Shown here: in pieces, positions 7,489-17,253 of the stretch | How positions within the stretch are numbered: position 1 is the stretch's first letter | How the letters are laid out: each line of letters begins with the position of its first letter | NCBI GenBank assembly: GCA_018436705.1 | Contig: JAHDLA010000022.1 | Span: 62,001-126,000 of the forward strand | Source: Sedimentibacter sp. | GTDB taxonomy: Bacteria; Bacillota; Clostridia; Tissierellales; Sedimentibacteraceae | Length of the DNA: 64,000 bases | Direction of reading: 5' to 3' | Position numbers and translations under genes: made by a program | Notes under the pieces: generated by a model | Database searches by the model: none | What the model saw: only the letters and a program-made list of their open reading frames with translations | What the model was told of the DNA's origin: nothing

Positions 7489-10251
7489 ATGCCAAGAATT
7501 ATTCTTAAGTGTCCGTACTTAAAAGGTGGAACGAAAAAAGCTTCGTCTCATCTATCCAATCTTGTAACTTATATGGCTACAAGAAACGGTGCGGAAAAAT
7601 TGATAAAAGAAAATAAAAATCTTCCTTTTACTCAAAAGCAAGAGAATCTTATAAATCAAATTATAAAAGAATTTCCAAATACCAAAAACTTATTTGAATA
7701 CGAAGATTATATTGAGAATAGAACCATTGAAAATGCATCGGAATTTATTTCAATTGCATTGGAACAAAACCTTGATAAAGCAAGTAAGCGACAAAACTAT
7801 GTCGATTATATTGCGAACCGACCAAATGTTGAAAGAATGAGTTCGCATGGTTTGTTTACAGGTGGAGACGATGAAATTGTACTAAGCAGAATTTCAGAAG
7901 AAGTTGCTAGTCACACAGGAAATGTGTGGACACCAATTATTTCATTAAAGCGAGAGGATGCTATACGTACAGGATTTGATAAAGCTGAAGCCTGGCACAA
8001 TATGTTATCGTATTATGCGCCAGAGATTGCTGAAAGTATGAAAATTCCTATTGAGAACTTTAGATGGTATGCAGCCTTTCATAATGAGAGTCATCATCCT
8101 CATATTCATATGATTTGTTATTCTGTTAATCCTGATGATGGATATCTGACAAAAAAGGGTATTGAAAAAATGAAGTCAGGTCTTGTAAAAAATATCTTTA
8201 AAAATGAGATGCAATTAATTTATACAGAACAGAGCCAAAGGCGAGATAAGTTAAAGGCTGAGAGTAAAGAAATGCTTTTACAGCTTATTGCTGAGATGAA
8301 AATTGGAACGATTCAGAATACACAAATAGAGAAGTTGTTTTTAAATCTGGAAGAAAAGTTGAAACATACCAAAGGCAAAAGAGTTTATGGATACTTGCAA
8401 CCAAGTGTCAAAGTAATTGTTGATGAAATTGTAGATGAGCTTTCCAAAGAAGAAAAAGTGTCTAAAGCTTATGAACTATGGTATGAAATGCGAAATGAAG
8501 TGTTGAACAGTTATATGGATGAGCCTCCAGATCATCTCCCATTATCAAAGCAGAAGGAATTTAAAGCTATAAAAAATATAATAATTGCTGAGGCAGATAA
8601 ACTTAGCAAAGGTGAAATTAGTTTTGTTGAAATTGAAAATGATGACACTTTTCTTTATAACAATGATTTTACAGAATCAGATAACCACGAAATTTTTGAA
8701 AGCACTGTAGATTCTGATTTTGAAGTAATGGAAGATAATAATGCTGATGGGTTAGATACAGGACATATTTATGTGAAATGGACTAACGAGTATAAAAAGG
8801 CTCGTGAGTATTTATTTGGTACGGAAGAAACAGAACAGAATTTTAAAATAGCACTGGAATTATTTATAGAAGAATCAGTAAAAGGTAATGCTCTTGCAAT
8901 GTTTGATATTGGTAGAATCTATTCAGATGGTCTTGGTGTAGTAATCGATATCGACAAAGCTCAAAATTATTACGAAAAGGCTCTTTCTGGTTTCCAAAAA
9001 ACTGAATCAAAAAACGTATGGGAATATACAGAGTATCGTATTGGAAAAATGTATGCACAAGGTCTTGGAACAGAGAAGGACTTAAAAACAGCATCTTATT
9101 GGTTTAATCTATCTGCAGGAAAGAAATATAAGTATGCTCAGTATTCTCTTGGTGGTTTATATTACCGTGGGCAAGGAGTGGAACAGGACATTCAAGCAGC
9201 CTTTAAATTGTATTTAAAATCAGCAAAACAAGGGTTTCCGTATGCAGATTTTGAAGTTGCCAAAATGTATCGTGACGGTACTGGTATTAATAAAAATGCA
9301 AAAGAAAGTAATCATTATTTTGAAAAGGCCTTTGTGGGTTTTGAAAAACTAGAAAATCAAAGTTGTGATGATAAAATACAATATCGATTGGGATGGATGC
9401 TCCAAAATGGAATTGGTACAGATAGAGATATTGCAAAAGCAAAAGAGTATTTTGAGAAATCTGCAAAGTTTGGGAACATTTTTGCCTGTTATTCTCTAGC
9501 TAAGATAATACTTGCAGAAGATAATCCACACGATGAAGAAGTGAAAAAAGCAATTGATTATTTACATATGGCTTCTGACAGTGGAAATAAATTTGCACAA
9601 TACTCCCTCGGTAAAATTTATCTCGAGGGTAAACATACCTTTAAGGATATTAATAAAGCAATAACATTATTAACTTTATCGGCTGAACAAGATAATGAGT
9701 TTGCAGCATATAAGCTTGGCATAATTTATTTAAAAGATGAAGTAGTTTCAAAGGATATAAATAAAGCAATTGCATTTCTAACGCAATCAGCTGAAAAAAA
9801 TAATGAATGGGCAAGTTATCAGCTTGGTAAATTATACTTGATTGACGAAGATATTCCCAAAGAAACTGAAAAAGCGGTAGAATATCTTACTAAGTCATCA
9901 GAACAAGGAAATAAATTTGCTCAGTATGTTCTTGGAAAATTATATCTGATTGGAAAGGATGTCCCAAAGGATAAAGAAAAAGCAGTGAAATTTTTTACTC
10001 TGTCAGCAGAGCAAGGAAATGAGTATGCAAAGTTCTTTCTTGATAACATGGATAAGTTTCGGGAACCATCAGTAGGTCTATGTGCATCTCGAATGTTTAA
10101 TTATATGAGTAAAATATTTGAGGATAACATACCGCTTAATAAGTCTAAGCCAGGATTAAAAGTTGATAGTAAACTTCTTAGAAAGCTTAAAGCAAAGAAA
10201 ATAGCTCAAGGACATAAGAGAGATGACCGGGAACAAAACATTACACTTTGA
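7489..10251 (+). CDS. MobP-type relaxase with C-terminal Sel1-like repeats
   Basis: This protein nicks oriT and leads the transferred strand. It has 920 residues. The N-terminal ~300 residues form the relaxase domain. The metal-binding histidine cluster FHNESHHPHIHMI (residues 197-209) matches MobP/MobA-type enzymes, and Tyr residues near 104-108 (NYVDYIANRP) are candidate nucleophiles. Residues about 455-860 are a long array of Sel1-like (TPR-type) repeats such as AMFDIGRIYSDGLGV and AQYSLGGLYYRGQGV, a scaffold for protein contacts. The combination appears in MobP3-class relaxases of Firmicute ICEs. It follows the RHH accessory gene with 20 bp spacing. Confidence 0.9.
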   Translation: MPRIILKCPYLKGGTKKASSHLSNLVTYMATRNGAEKLIKENKNLPFTQKQENLINQIIKEFPNTKNLFEYEDYIENRTIENASEFISIALEQNLDKASKRQNYVDYIANRPNVERMSSHGLFTGGDDEIVLSRISEEVASHTGNVWTPIISLKREDAIRTGFDKAEAWHNMLSYYAPEIAESMKIPIENFRWYAAFHNESHHPHIHMICYSVNPDDGYLTKKGIEKMKSGLVKNIFKNEMQLIYTEQSQRRDKLKAESKEMLLQLIAEMKIGTIQNTQIEKLFLNLEEKLKHTKGKRVYGYLQPSVKVIVDEIVDELSKEEKVSKAYELWYEMRNEVLNSYMDEPPDHLPLSKQKEFKAIKNIIIAEADKLSKGEISFVEIENDDTFLYNNDFTESDNHEIFESTVDSDFEVMEDNNADGLDTGHIYVKWTNEYKKAREYLFGTEETEQNFKIALELFIEESVKGNALAMFDIGRIYSDGLGVVIDIDKAQNYYEKALSGFQKTESKNVWEYTEYRIGKMYAQGLGTEKDLKTASYWFNLSAGKKYKYAQYSLGGLYYRGQGVEQDIQAAFKLYLKSAKQGFPYADFEVAKMYRDGTGINKNAKESNHYFEKAFVGFEKLENQSCDDKIQYRLGWMLQNGIGTDRDIAKAKEYFEKSAKFGNIFACYSLAKIILAEDNPHDEEVKKAIDYLHMASDSGNKFAQYSLGKIYLEGKHTFKDINKAITLLTLSAEQDNEFAAYKLGIIYLKDEVVSKDINKAIAFLTQSAEKNNEWASYQLGKLYLIDEDIPKETEKAVEYLTKSSEQGNKFAQYVLGKLYLIGKDVPKDKEKAVKFFTLSAEQGNEYAKFFLDNMDKFREPSVGLCASRMFNYMSKIFEDNIPLNKSKPGLKVDSKLLRKLKAKKIAQGHKRDDREQNITL

Positions 10252-10372
10252 AATAGTTTGCATTTCATATTATGGTAAAATATAGTATAATATTTAAGTA
10301 ATGTTTTTGAAGTGAAAAAACGCAATAGAGTTTATTCAAAAATACTAACTAAAATATTGAGGGGATTTTTAT

Positions 10373-12850
10373 ATGGAATTAAGAAATTCGAATATATTTC
10401 TTGAATTAGAAAAACGCAATAGTCTATTTGTTAACAATTTAAATAATGCCTTTGAATATGTCAAAAATATATTACCAATGATAGTAACGGTGTTTACAAA
10501 TTATACACAGCATGATGTAGGGCATTCTGTGCGAGTCTCGAATTACATGTATGAATTAGTAGATGACATTAACAATCTTAATGATTTGGAAATTACATTA
10601 ATGTTATTAGCAGCATTGTTCCATGACATAGGAATGGTCGTGACAGAAGATGAGATTAGGCTAATAAAAGATGATATTTATACAGGTATTGAATGCAAGT
10701 ATTCACTAGTAGTCGATACTTTGAAAAATGAAAAATTAGCATTACAAGAATGTATAAGACCTATGCATGCTATACGTTCGGCACAGCATTTATATAATTT
10801 AAAACAAGATTATAAAGTTTGGTTTCGTGTACCTGAAAGTACAAATTTAAGCATGTTAGAAGATGTTGCTAAATTGTGTCAATCACATAACGGGTCTATT
10901 GATTGGATAAAAACAGAAATTGATTCGGAAGGATATAAAGGTGAGAATTTTTATAATTTGCAATATATTGCTTTGCTTTTAAGATTAGCTGACTTATTGG
11001 ACTTTGATGAGCAACGAACTCCAGATTATTTGTATCATTTAATTAATCCAAAAGGATTTAGTGACTCAGAATGGAAACAACATTTTATTATTCACAATAC
11101 CAAAAAAATATATTTGAATGAAAAAAATAATCAAAAAGTTATCCGGTTTTTTGGCGAGAGTTCTGAGCCAGGCATACATAGGAAATTTTTAAAATATATA
11201 GATTATATAAATAAAGAACTCCTTGAAGCGGTTAATATATCTGATACATTTACTAATACCAAGTATGTACTAAATGTTAAACCTAATATAGAAAATAAAG
11301 TAAAAACGAATAGGTTTACTTTCTCTGATTTTAAATTGGATCTTGATTATAACGCAGTAACAAATTTATTGATGGGTGAACGCATTTATGGTGATAAGAA
11401 GTATGGTTTACGAGAGCTTATACAAAATTCTATTGATGCATGCATGCTAATGAAAGAAGTTGCAAAGGATCAAGAGGAATTTATATATGAACCATATCGA
11501 CCATATATAAATATCGTTTTGGATAAAGATAAAAATGAAGCAATAGTAGTTGATAATGGAGTAGGAATGTCATTAGATATTTTGAAAAAGTATTTTTTAA
11601 ATGTTGGAGTATCATATTATTCATCTAACGAATATAAATACAAGGGTTATGATTATAGACCAATTGGTAATTATGGTATTGGATTTCTTGCCTGTTTTAT
11701 GTTATCTGATAACGTAAAAGTAAACACAAAACGATATGATGATAACAAATTAAATTGTATTGAACTTGAAAGTAATAGTGAATATATTTGTTTAACTCAG
11801 GCTAATACTCAGAGAAAACAAGGAACAGAAGTAATATTGGATTTACAGGAATTTATTACAACATTCCAAAATTCTGATAAGGTTAAAGAATTTATTGAAA
11901 AAAATTTTGTTAGTTGCGGTATTCCAATTAAAATTGTATATATTAAAGATGGAGCCACAGTTGAACAAGAATGTAAATTGACAGAATTCATGGAAAATTC
12001 AAATATAATTGCACGATTAGATAAATATATGAACAATATAACTGGGTATGTAGAAATCAGCAATGTTTCAATTGATTTTATAAAATGTTTGGATGACGTT
12101 GATGGTACAGATGCATATTTATATGATAATAAAACAAACAACCTAATACGTGCTACGAATATAAAAATTAGTTTAAATGATTTTGTTGAAGAAGGGAAGA
12201 TAACATATCTTAGTGTACCACTAATAGAATCGGCAGATTCAACTGAATTTAAGAAGTTTTTAGAGGTTTTAGATGATTTCAATGAGGCGATAAATAAATT
12301 AGATAGTGCCGAATATATTAACATTTTTTCTCTAAGTGAGACGCTAGATATATATGAAGGGCAACATGATTATTATAGTGATAACATTATAGGAAAATAT
12401 ACTTTCAAACAGCTATGCGAAGAACATGGTCATGATATTAGTTGTCCAACATATGTTGAAAAACAACAGAGAACAATTATACACAATGATTCTGATATAC
12501 TTTTACCGTATAGTAAGAATAAAACATTTGGCTCTTATTTATGGGAAAGAAAAGATAGAGTATTTGTAAAAAATGTATTTGTATCAGATTTTGCGATTAC
12601 CTTACCTTATCTGGCAGATGGAATTAATTTGAAGTCAGCATTATTTAATGTAAAAAATAAAGCAATTATACCCAATGTAGCAAGAAATAATGTACCAAAA
12701 GAAGGAAGCGAAAAATTTGCTTATGCAGTTGGAAAAGCATTGCATTTATGGATTTTAGATAATGTTTCATTAACTAAACCACAAAAAGAACTTGTCAAAA
12801 AAGTTATAGATGAGTGCTACTCAGAAACAAATGAGTTTCTTAAAAGTTAA
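10373..12850 (+). CDS. HD-domain plus Hsp90-like ATPase fusion, cargo of unknown function
   Basis: The protein has 825 residues. The N-terminus is an HD-type metal-dependent phosphohydrolase fold: QHDVGHS (H47, H51) and FHDIG (H84-D85). From about residue 340 it becomes a GHKL/Hsp90-like ATPase: LRELIQNSIDAC (N-box), VVDNGVGM and NYGIGFLACFM (lid glycines). The rest resembles the middle and C-terminal regions of HtpG-like proteins. It has its own promoter region upstream and a terminator downstream, so it is independent cargo inside the transfer operon. Hsp90-HD fusions occur in mobile DNA and could be stress or defence proteins, but I cannot assign a function. No membrane segment is visible. 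Confidence 0.75.
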   Translation: MELRNSNIFLELEKRNSLFVNNLNNAFEYVKNILPMIVTVFTNYTQHDVGHSVRVSNYMYELVDDINNLNDLEITLMLLAALFHDIGMVVTEDEIRLIKDDIYTGIECKYSLVVDTLKNEKLALQECIRPMHAIRSAQHLYNLKQDYKVWFRVPESTNLSMLEDVAKLCQSHNGSIDWIKTEIDSEGYKGENFYNLQYIALLLRLADLLDFDEQRTPDYLYHLINPKGFSDSEWKQHFIIHNTKKIYLNEKNNQKVIRFFGESSEPGIHRKFLKYIDYINKELLEAVNISDTFTNTKYVLNVKPNIENKVKTNRFTFSDFKLDLDYNAVTNLLMGERIYGDKKYGLRELIQNSIDACMLMKEVAKDQEEFIYEPYRPYINIVLDKDKNEAIVVDNGVGMSLDILKKYFLNVGVSYYSSNEYKYKGYDYRPIGNYGIGFLACFMLSDNVKVNTKRYDDNKLNCIELESNSEYICLTQANTQRKQGTEVILDLQEFITTFQNSDKVKEFIEKNFVSCGIPIKIVYIKDGATVEQECKLTEFMENSNIIARLDKYMNNITGYVEISNVSIDFIKCLDDVDGTDAYLYDNKTNNLIRATNIKISLNDFVEEGKITYLSVPLIESADSTEFKKFLEVLDDFNEAINKLDSAEYINIFSLSETLDIYEGQHDYYSDNIIGKYTFKQLCEEHGHDISCPTYVEKQQRTIIHNDSDILLPYSKNKTFGSYLWERKDRVFVKNVFVSDFAITLPYLADGINLKSALFNVKNKAIIPNVARNNVPKEGSEKFAYAVGKALHLWILDNVSLTKPQKELVKKVIDECYSETNEFLKS

Positions 12851-12881
12851 ATTACAATGTTTAATAGAATTAAATGTTAAG

Positions 12882-12910
12882 GCAGCCTTTTTACCAAGAG
12901 GCTGCTTTTT
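12882..12910 (+). terminator. Rho-independent terminator after the HD-Hsp90 gene
   Basis: Perfect 7-bp arms GCAGCCT and AGGCTGC are separated by a 10-base loop and followed by five T residues, 30 bp after the stop codon. This separates the cargo gene from the next transfer genes. Confidence 0.8.
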
Positions 12911-12941
12911 CATATTAAATCAAAAAGTGAGGGATATCATT

Positions 12942-13064
12942 ATGAAGAAAAGCTTTATTAAGAAAAAGAGTTTATATAATTTAAAACAGAATATTAAACC
13001 TTATATGAAATGCTGTCCTGTCAAAAGGGCAGCATTTCATCGTATCGGGAATAGAAAACAATAA
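12942..13064 (+). CDS. Small basic protein, 40 aa (tentative)
   Basis: The ORF starts at ATG 12942 after a weak GTGAGGG site and encodes a very basic peptide rich in Lys and Arg with two adjacent Cys. It lies between the terminator and the primase-like gene. Its second half coincides with a strong 15-bp-arm hairpin (13005-13040), so the conserved element here may be RNA or DNA structure rather than the peptide. No family is recognised. Confidence 0.35.
   Translation: MKKSFIKKKSLYNLKQNIKPYMKCCPVKRAAFHRIGNRKQ
13005..13040. other. Strong hairpin, 15-bp arms
   Basis: Arms at 13005-13019 and 13026-13040 pair over 15 bp with a single G-T wobble and a six-base loop (GTCAAA). No T run follows, so it is not a classical terminator. 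It lies 35 bp upstream of the primase-like gene and could be an mRNA processing or stabilising element, or a replication signal. Confidence 0.6.
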
Positions 13065-13075
13065 GGGGGTAGCAG

Positions 13076-14479
13076 ATGGGTACATATATTCATTTTACAA
13101 AGGAACAAAAAGAAAGAGCAAACAGTGTTGACCTTGAAGAATTTCTACAAATGCAAGGTGAATCCTTATTGCCATCAGGTAGGGAAAAAAGACTAAAAAG
13201 TAATCATAGTATTACTGTTAGGGGAAATGAGTGGTTTGACCATGCTACAAAAGAAGGTGGTCTTGCTATTGATTTCGTTCAGAGTTTTTATGGGTTAACT
13301 TTCCCGGATGCAGTAACAATGCTACTTGGCGAAGAACAAGGTGAAGTATATTCTATAGTAAAGAAAAAAGAAGAAATCAGAAAACCGTTCGAATTACCAC
13401 CCAAGAACAATGAAATGCGTAGAGTGTTTGCTTATTTGATTAAGCACAGACTCATTGATCGAGATGTGGTTAGCTTTTATGCAAAGGAAAAACTCATTTA
13501 TGAAAGTAAAGAGCAATCAAAAGATAAAATTAAAGAGTTTCATAATGCCATTTTTGTGGGCTATGATGAAAATGGTATTCCTTGTCATGCCCATAAAAGA
13601 GGTATTTACACAGAGGGAAAAAGTTATAAAGGGAATATTAACAGCAGCAATCCTTGTTATAGTTTTCATTATTTCGGAATTAGTGACAGAATCTATGTAT
13701 TTGAGGCACCTATTGATATGCTTTCCTTTATCACGATACATAAAGATAAAGATTGGAAAAAGCACAGCTATGTTGCTCTTTGTGGAGTTTCTGAGCAAGC
13801 ATTATTTAAAATGCTTGAAATCAATCCTAATTTAAGTCATGTTAGTTTATGCTTAGATCATGATACTGCCGGTATTGAGGCAAGTGAAAAAATATCAGAT
13901 ATGTTGAAAGAGAAAAATATCGGTTGTAATAGATTACTTTCCAAACAGAAGGATTGGAATGAGGATTTGAAAGCAGTGCAAAATTTGACTGCAATTGCTT
14001 CAGAAGAACATCCACAGCATCTTATAAAAGATGAAATTTGTAGTGAAATATTGAAAATTATAAAAGAATTAGAAAAGATTGAATTGAAGTATGAGGATGT
14101 CTTAAAGGCTTTCCAAAAGTCTCAAAAAACAAATGTATTACAGGCTGATGCTATGAAGATGGCATCAGCTGGTTTTTTATGTCTTGCATTAAGAGAATTC
14201 AAGCAACTTGGAATTACAATGACTTCGGAAGAAATTGTTCAGAAAATGAGTGAAGAATTTCGCGCATATCAAAATAAGCGCAAGTATTATTTAACACTTT
14301 CTGATGTAGAAAATGAACTATCAACATTCAAAAATCAAAATGGAATTATTTCTGAATCAGATAAAGCATTAACTTCCAAAAAGTATGAAAAGATAGCAAT
14401 GGAGCTTTTAAAGTCAACTATCAGATTGGAACTAGAACATCAAAAGCAAGTTCAAAATCCAGTATTTAAAATGGCGTAA
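13076..14479 (+). CDS. Toprim/DUF3991 primase-like protein of the ICE
   Basis: The 467-residue protein starts with a CHC2-like primase N-terminal region without a clear complete zinc-ligand set (SNHSITVRGNEWFDHATKEGG, then AIDFVQSFYGLTFPDAVTML). This is followed by a DUF3991-like part and a Toprim domain near residues 195-300, with VFEAPIDMLSF and LCLDHDTAGIEA carrying the acidic metal ligands. Such proteins are thought to prime the complementary strand during or after conjugation. A good AAGGGGG site precedes the ATG. The C-terminal 150 residues are helical with no recognised motif. Confidence 0.82.
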   Translation: MGTYIHFTKEQKERANSVDLEEFLQMQGESLLPSGREKRLKSNHSITVRGNEWFDHATKEGGLAIDFVQSFYGLTFPDAVTMLLGEEQGEVYSIVKKKEEIRKPFELPPKNNEMRRVFAYLIKHRLIDRDVVSFYAKEKLIYESKEQSKDKIKEFHNAIFVGYDENGIPCHAHKRGIYTEGKSYKGNINSSNPCYSFHYFGISDRIYVFEAPIDMLSFITIHKDKDWKKHSYVALCGVSEQALFKMLEINPNLSHVSLCLDHDTAGIEASEKISDMLKEKNIGCNRLLSKQKDWNEDLKAVQNLTAIASEEHPQHLIKDEICSEILKIIKELEKIELKYEDVLKAFQKSQKTNVLQADAMKMASAGFLCLALREFKQLGITMTSEEIVQKMSEEFRAYQNKRKYYLTLSDVENELSTFKNQNGIISESDKALTSKKYEKIAMELLKSTIRLELEHQKQVQNPVFKMA

Positions 14480-14485
14480 CTCACG

Positions 14486-14510
14486 AGGCACAGGAGATAT
14501 CCCTGTGCCT
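14486..14510. other. Intercistronic hairpin between the primase-like gene and virD4
   Basis: Perfect 9-bp arms (AGGCACAGG and CCTGTGCCT) enclose a seven-base loop. It begins 7 bp after the primase-like stop and no T run follows, so partial termination or mRNA processing is more likely than full termination. Confidence 0.55.
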
Positions 14511-14534
14511 TAATCTAAAGAAAGGTCGTGAAAG

Positions 14535-16373
14535 ATGAATTCACAAGTATATATGTTAATAGCTACTGCCACTATTATGTTTTCAGTTATTGGAGGATTA
14601 TCTTTGCTTGCTCATTATTATACCCTAAACGGAATTAAATTGAAGACGGTAGGAGATGGACAACATGGTGTTGCAAGATTTTCTACGAAAAAAGAAATTG
14701 AAGAAACTTATGAACATATTCCTTTTGATGTAAAAGCTTGGAGAAATGGAATACATCTTCCTGTAGATGAAAAAGGAAATGCAATACAAGGTTTGGTAGT
14801 TGGCTGCAAAGGAAATAAAGGAGCAGTTACTGGGTTGATTGATACAGGGGATGTACATTGCCTTATGATAGGTGCTGCTGGTGTAGGAAAAACAGCATTT
14901 TTTCTATACCCAAACCTTGAGTATGCCTGTGCAAGCGGGATGTCCTTTATTACTACTGATACCAAAGGTGACCTCGCAAGAAATTGCGGAACTATAGCAA
15001 AAGAGAATTACGGATACAATATTGCAGTCATTGATTTAAGAAACCCTACAAGAAGTGACGGAAATAATCTTTTGCATCTTGTAAATAAATATATGGATTT
15101 ATATCGGGCAGATAATAATGATTTTCCTGCAAAGGCAAAAGCAGAAAAATATGCAAAAATTATATCTAAAACAATTATCTCAAGCGATGGAAATAATGCA
15201 GCAATGGGTCAAAATGCATTTTTCTATGATGCAGCCGAAGGACTCCTTACAGCGGTTATTCTTTTAATTGCAGAATATCTTCCACCAATAGAGGAAGATG
15301 GTCATATGGTAGATAAAAGACACATTATTTCTGTTTTTAAAATGGTTCAAGATTTAATGGCGCAAAGTAACATTAAAGGGAAAAGTCAGTTCCAATTATT
15401 GATGGATAAGCTTCCACCTAATCATAAGGCAAAGTGGTTTGCAGGAGCAGCTCTTAATTCTGCTGAGCAAGCAATGGCATCCGTTCTTTCAACAGTGCTT
15501 TCAAGGCTTAATACTTTTCTTGATTCTGAGATGGAGCAGATACTTTGTTTTGATACTGCTATCGATGCTGAGACTTTCTGTAAAGAAAAGTCTGCAATCT
15601 TTCTCATTCTCCCGGAGGAAGATAACACAAAGTATTTTATGGTATCACTGTTCTTACAACAGTTCTATCGTGAAATGCTGACGGTAGCAGATGAGAATGG
15701 TGGTAAGCTCCCAAATAGAGTAATGATTTATGCAGATGAAATCGGAACGATTCCTAAAATAGAATCCTTTGAAATGATGCTATCTGCAGGTAGGTCACGT
15801 AGAATTTCCGTTATACCGATTATTCAATCCTTTGCACAGCTTGATAAAAATTATGGAAAGGAATGTAGCGAAATAATAACTGATAACTGTCAGGTGACAA
15901 TCTTTGGTGGATTTGCTCCAAATTCTGAAACCGCACAGGTACTGTCAAAAGCACTTGGTAGCAGAACAGTTATGAGTGGAAGTATCAGTAGAGGGAAAAA
16001 TGATCCATCACAAAGCTTACAGATGATAGAAAGACCACTGCTTACCGCAGATGAACTCAAGTCGCTTCCAAAAGGTAACTTTGTAGTGATGAAAACAGGT
16101 GTGCATCCGATGAAAACAAGACTCAGATTGTTTTTAGATTGGGGAATTGCTTTTGAAAAACCATATGAAACTGAAGAAAAATCACATCGTAAAGTTTATT
16201 ATGCGAATAAAGAGGAATTAGAAGAAAACATTATGAGGCAAACAATGGCTTTGGAAATAGAGGAAGAAGATGAAAAAGCAGAAGAAAGTAAACGAGGTGG
16301 TACGTTACATTCTCATGTTATGGAGCAATCAAAAGAATCTGTTTCTAAACGTAAGACAATGATAAGAACATAG
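14535..16373 (+). CDS. virD4: VirD4/TraG-type conjugative coupling ATPase
   Basis: The coupling protein docks the relaxase-DNA complex onto the secretion channel. It has 612 residues, with one N-terminal membrane segment (about 5-28), Walker A GAAGVGKT (113-120) and Walker B VMIYADEIGTIP (near 397-407). The conserved stretches SFITTDTKGDLAR and QSFAQLDKNYG are typical of TraG/VirD4 proteins. Length is normal. It follows the primase-like gene and precedes a small HTH gene in the same orientation. Confidence 0.93.
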   Translation: MNSQVYMLIATATIMFSVIGGLSLLAHYYTLNGIKLKTVGDGQHGVARFSTKKEIEETYEHIPFDVKAWRNGIHLPVDEKGNAIQGLVVGCKGNKGAVTGLIDTGDVHCLMIGAAGVGKTAFFLYPNLEYACASGMSFITTDTKGDLARNCGTIAKENYGYNIAVIDLRNPTRSDGNNLLHLVNKYMDLYRADNNDFPAKAKAEKYAKIISKTIISSDGNNAAMGQNAFFYDAAEGLLTAVILLIAEYLPPIEEDGHMVDKRHIISVFKMVQDLMAQSNIKGKSQFQLLMDKLPPNHKAKWFAGAALNSAEQAMASVLSTVLSRLNTFLDSEMEQILCFDTAIDAETFCKEKSAIFLILPEEDNTKYFMVSLFLQQFYREMLTVADENGGKLPNRVMIYADEIGTIPKIESFEMMLSAGRSRRISVIPIIQSFAQLDKNYGKECSEIITDNCQVTIFGGFAPNSETAQVLSKALGSRTVMSGSISRGKNDPSQSLQMIERPLLTADELKSLPKGNFVVMKTGVHPMKTRLRLFLDWGIAFEKPYETEEKSHRKVYYANKEELEENIMRQTMALEIEEEDEKAEESKRGGTLHSHVMEQSKESVSKRKTMIRT

Positions 16374-16377
16374 GGAG

Positions 16378-16668
16378 GTGTTGAAGCTGAGTTTCTTTGG
16401 AAATTTATATCGAGAGGAACTTCCTTCTCGTGCAAAAATTGTTTATATGTATTTGAAAGACAGAAGTAATGCAAAGGGCGAATGTTGGCCGGCTATTAAA
16501 ACCATTGCAAAGGATACTTCGTTGTCAAAGAGTACAGTAAAAAGAGCCATAGCAGATTTAATCCGTTGTGGTTTACTCACAAAAGAATCACGCTATCGGG
16601 AGAATGGCAGTAATTCTTCAAATCGCTATTTTTTAAAGGATAAAAATGAGTCTATGTGGAATGTATAG
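16378..16668 (+). CDS. Small helix-turn-helix protein at the end of the transfer operon
   Basis: This protein of about 96 residues carries a winged-helix/HTH pattern: SRAKIVYMYLKDRS, then WPAIKTIAKDTSLSKSTVKRAIADL with recognition helix SKSTVKRAI. The start is uncertain: GTG 16378 lies inside the GGGAGGTG ribosome site, and TTG 16381 is the next choice. It follows virD4 by 4 bp. Homologues at this place in ICEs are thought to be replication or transfer regulators related to phage replisome-organiser N-termini. Confidence 0.75.
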   Translation: MLKLSFFGNLYREELPSRAKIVYMYLKDRSNAKGECWPAIKTIAKDTSLSKSTVKRAIADLIRCGLLTKESRYRENGSNSSNRYFLKDKNESMWNV

Positions 16669-17253
16669 TTTTCCGCCAAGGTATTATTATGCCTTTTTTG
16701 TGGACTGAGTTGGAGTTCACAATGGACATACCAGAAGGAATCACTTTAAGAATTTATTTAACAACAGAGAAAGACAATAATCTATCTGTTATATATGTTC
16801 ACCTGTTCTGCTGTTAAAAATTAATATAGCGTCTTTGACTGAATGTTATTAAAAGCAATGAATTAGAAATACATTGCTTTTAATAAAATAATTTACTAGC
16901 AATATATTTAATGTATTCTATATATAGATGAATTTCAATATACTTTAATGTAACATTTTTAATAACTTCTAAGTAATTATAAAATATATTCATTAAGCTA
17001 TGACCGAAATGTGGTAATTAATTTCATAGTGATAAGATATGTTTTAATTTTTCATTATATAATATTTATTAATGTAATTTAAAGGAGACTTATATGAACT
17101 CAGAAGAAGTTTGGAGTAAATATAGCTAAAGCTAAAGCTTAAAAATTATATAATGAGTAATGTTTTTGGAGGATTAAAATGAAAACACTTAAAAAATTAA
17201 TGGAGACACCTTGATATTGATGGTGAGACTTGTAATCGTTGTTTTTAGTCATA
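16669..17253. other. Gene-poor junction between ICE transfer module and metal island
   Basis: No intact gene is visible. The stretch holds a perfect palindrome with 15-bp arms (16846-16860 and 16872-16886, 11-base loop) that may act as a bidirectional terminator. It also holds two abortive translation starts with ribosome sites (ATG 17095 after AAAGGAGA and ATG 17179 after GGAGG) that stop within about 12 codons. These look like remnants of decayed genes next to the ATPase pseudogene. Confidence 0.6.

Noticed and set aside
7489..10251. Tn1549-type VirD2/MobA relaxase lacking repeats
   Set aside because: The HNESHHPHIH cluster and Sel1 tail fit MobP3-class relaxases better.
11809..12324. 171-aa minus-strand ORF
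   Set aside because: Antisense to the HD-Hsp90 gene, no ribosome site, and composition typical of a mirrored A/T-rich coding strand.
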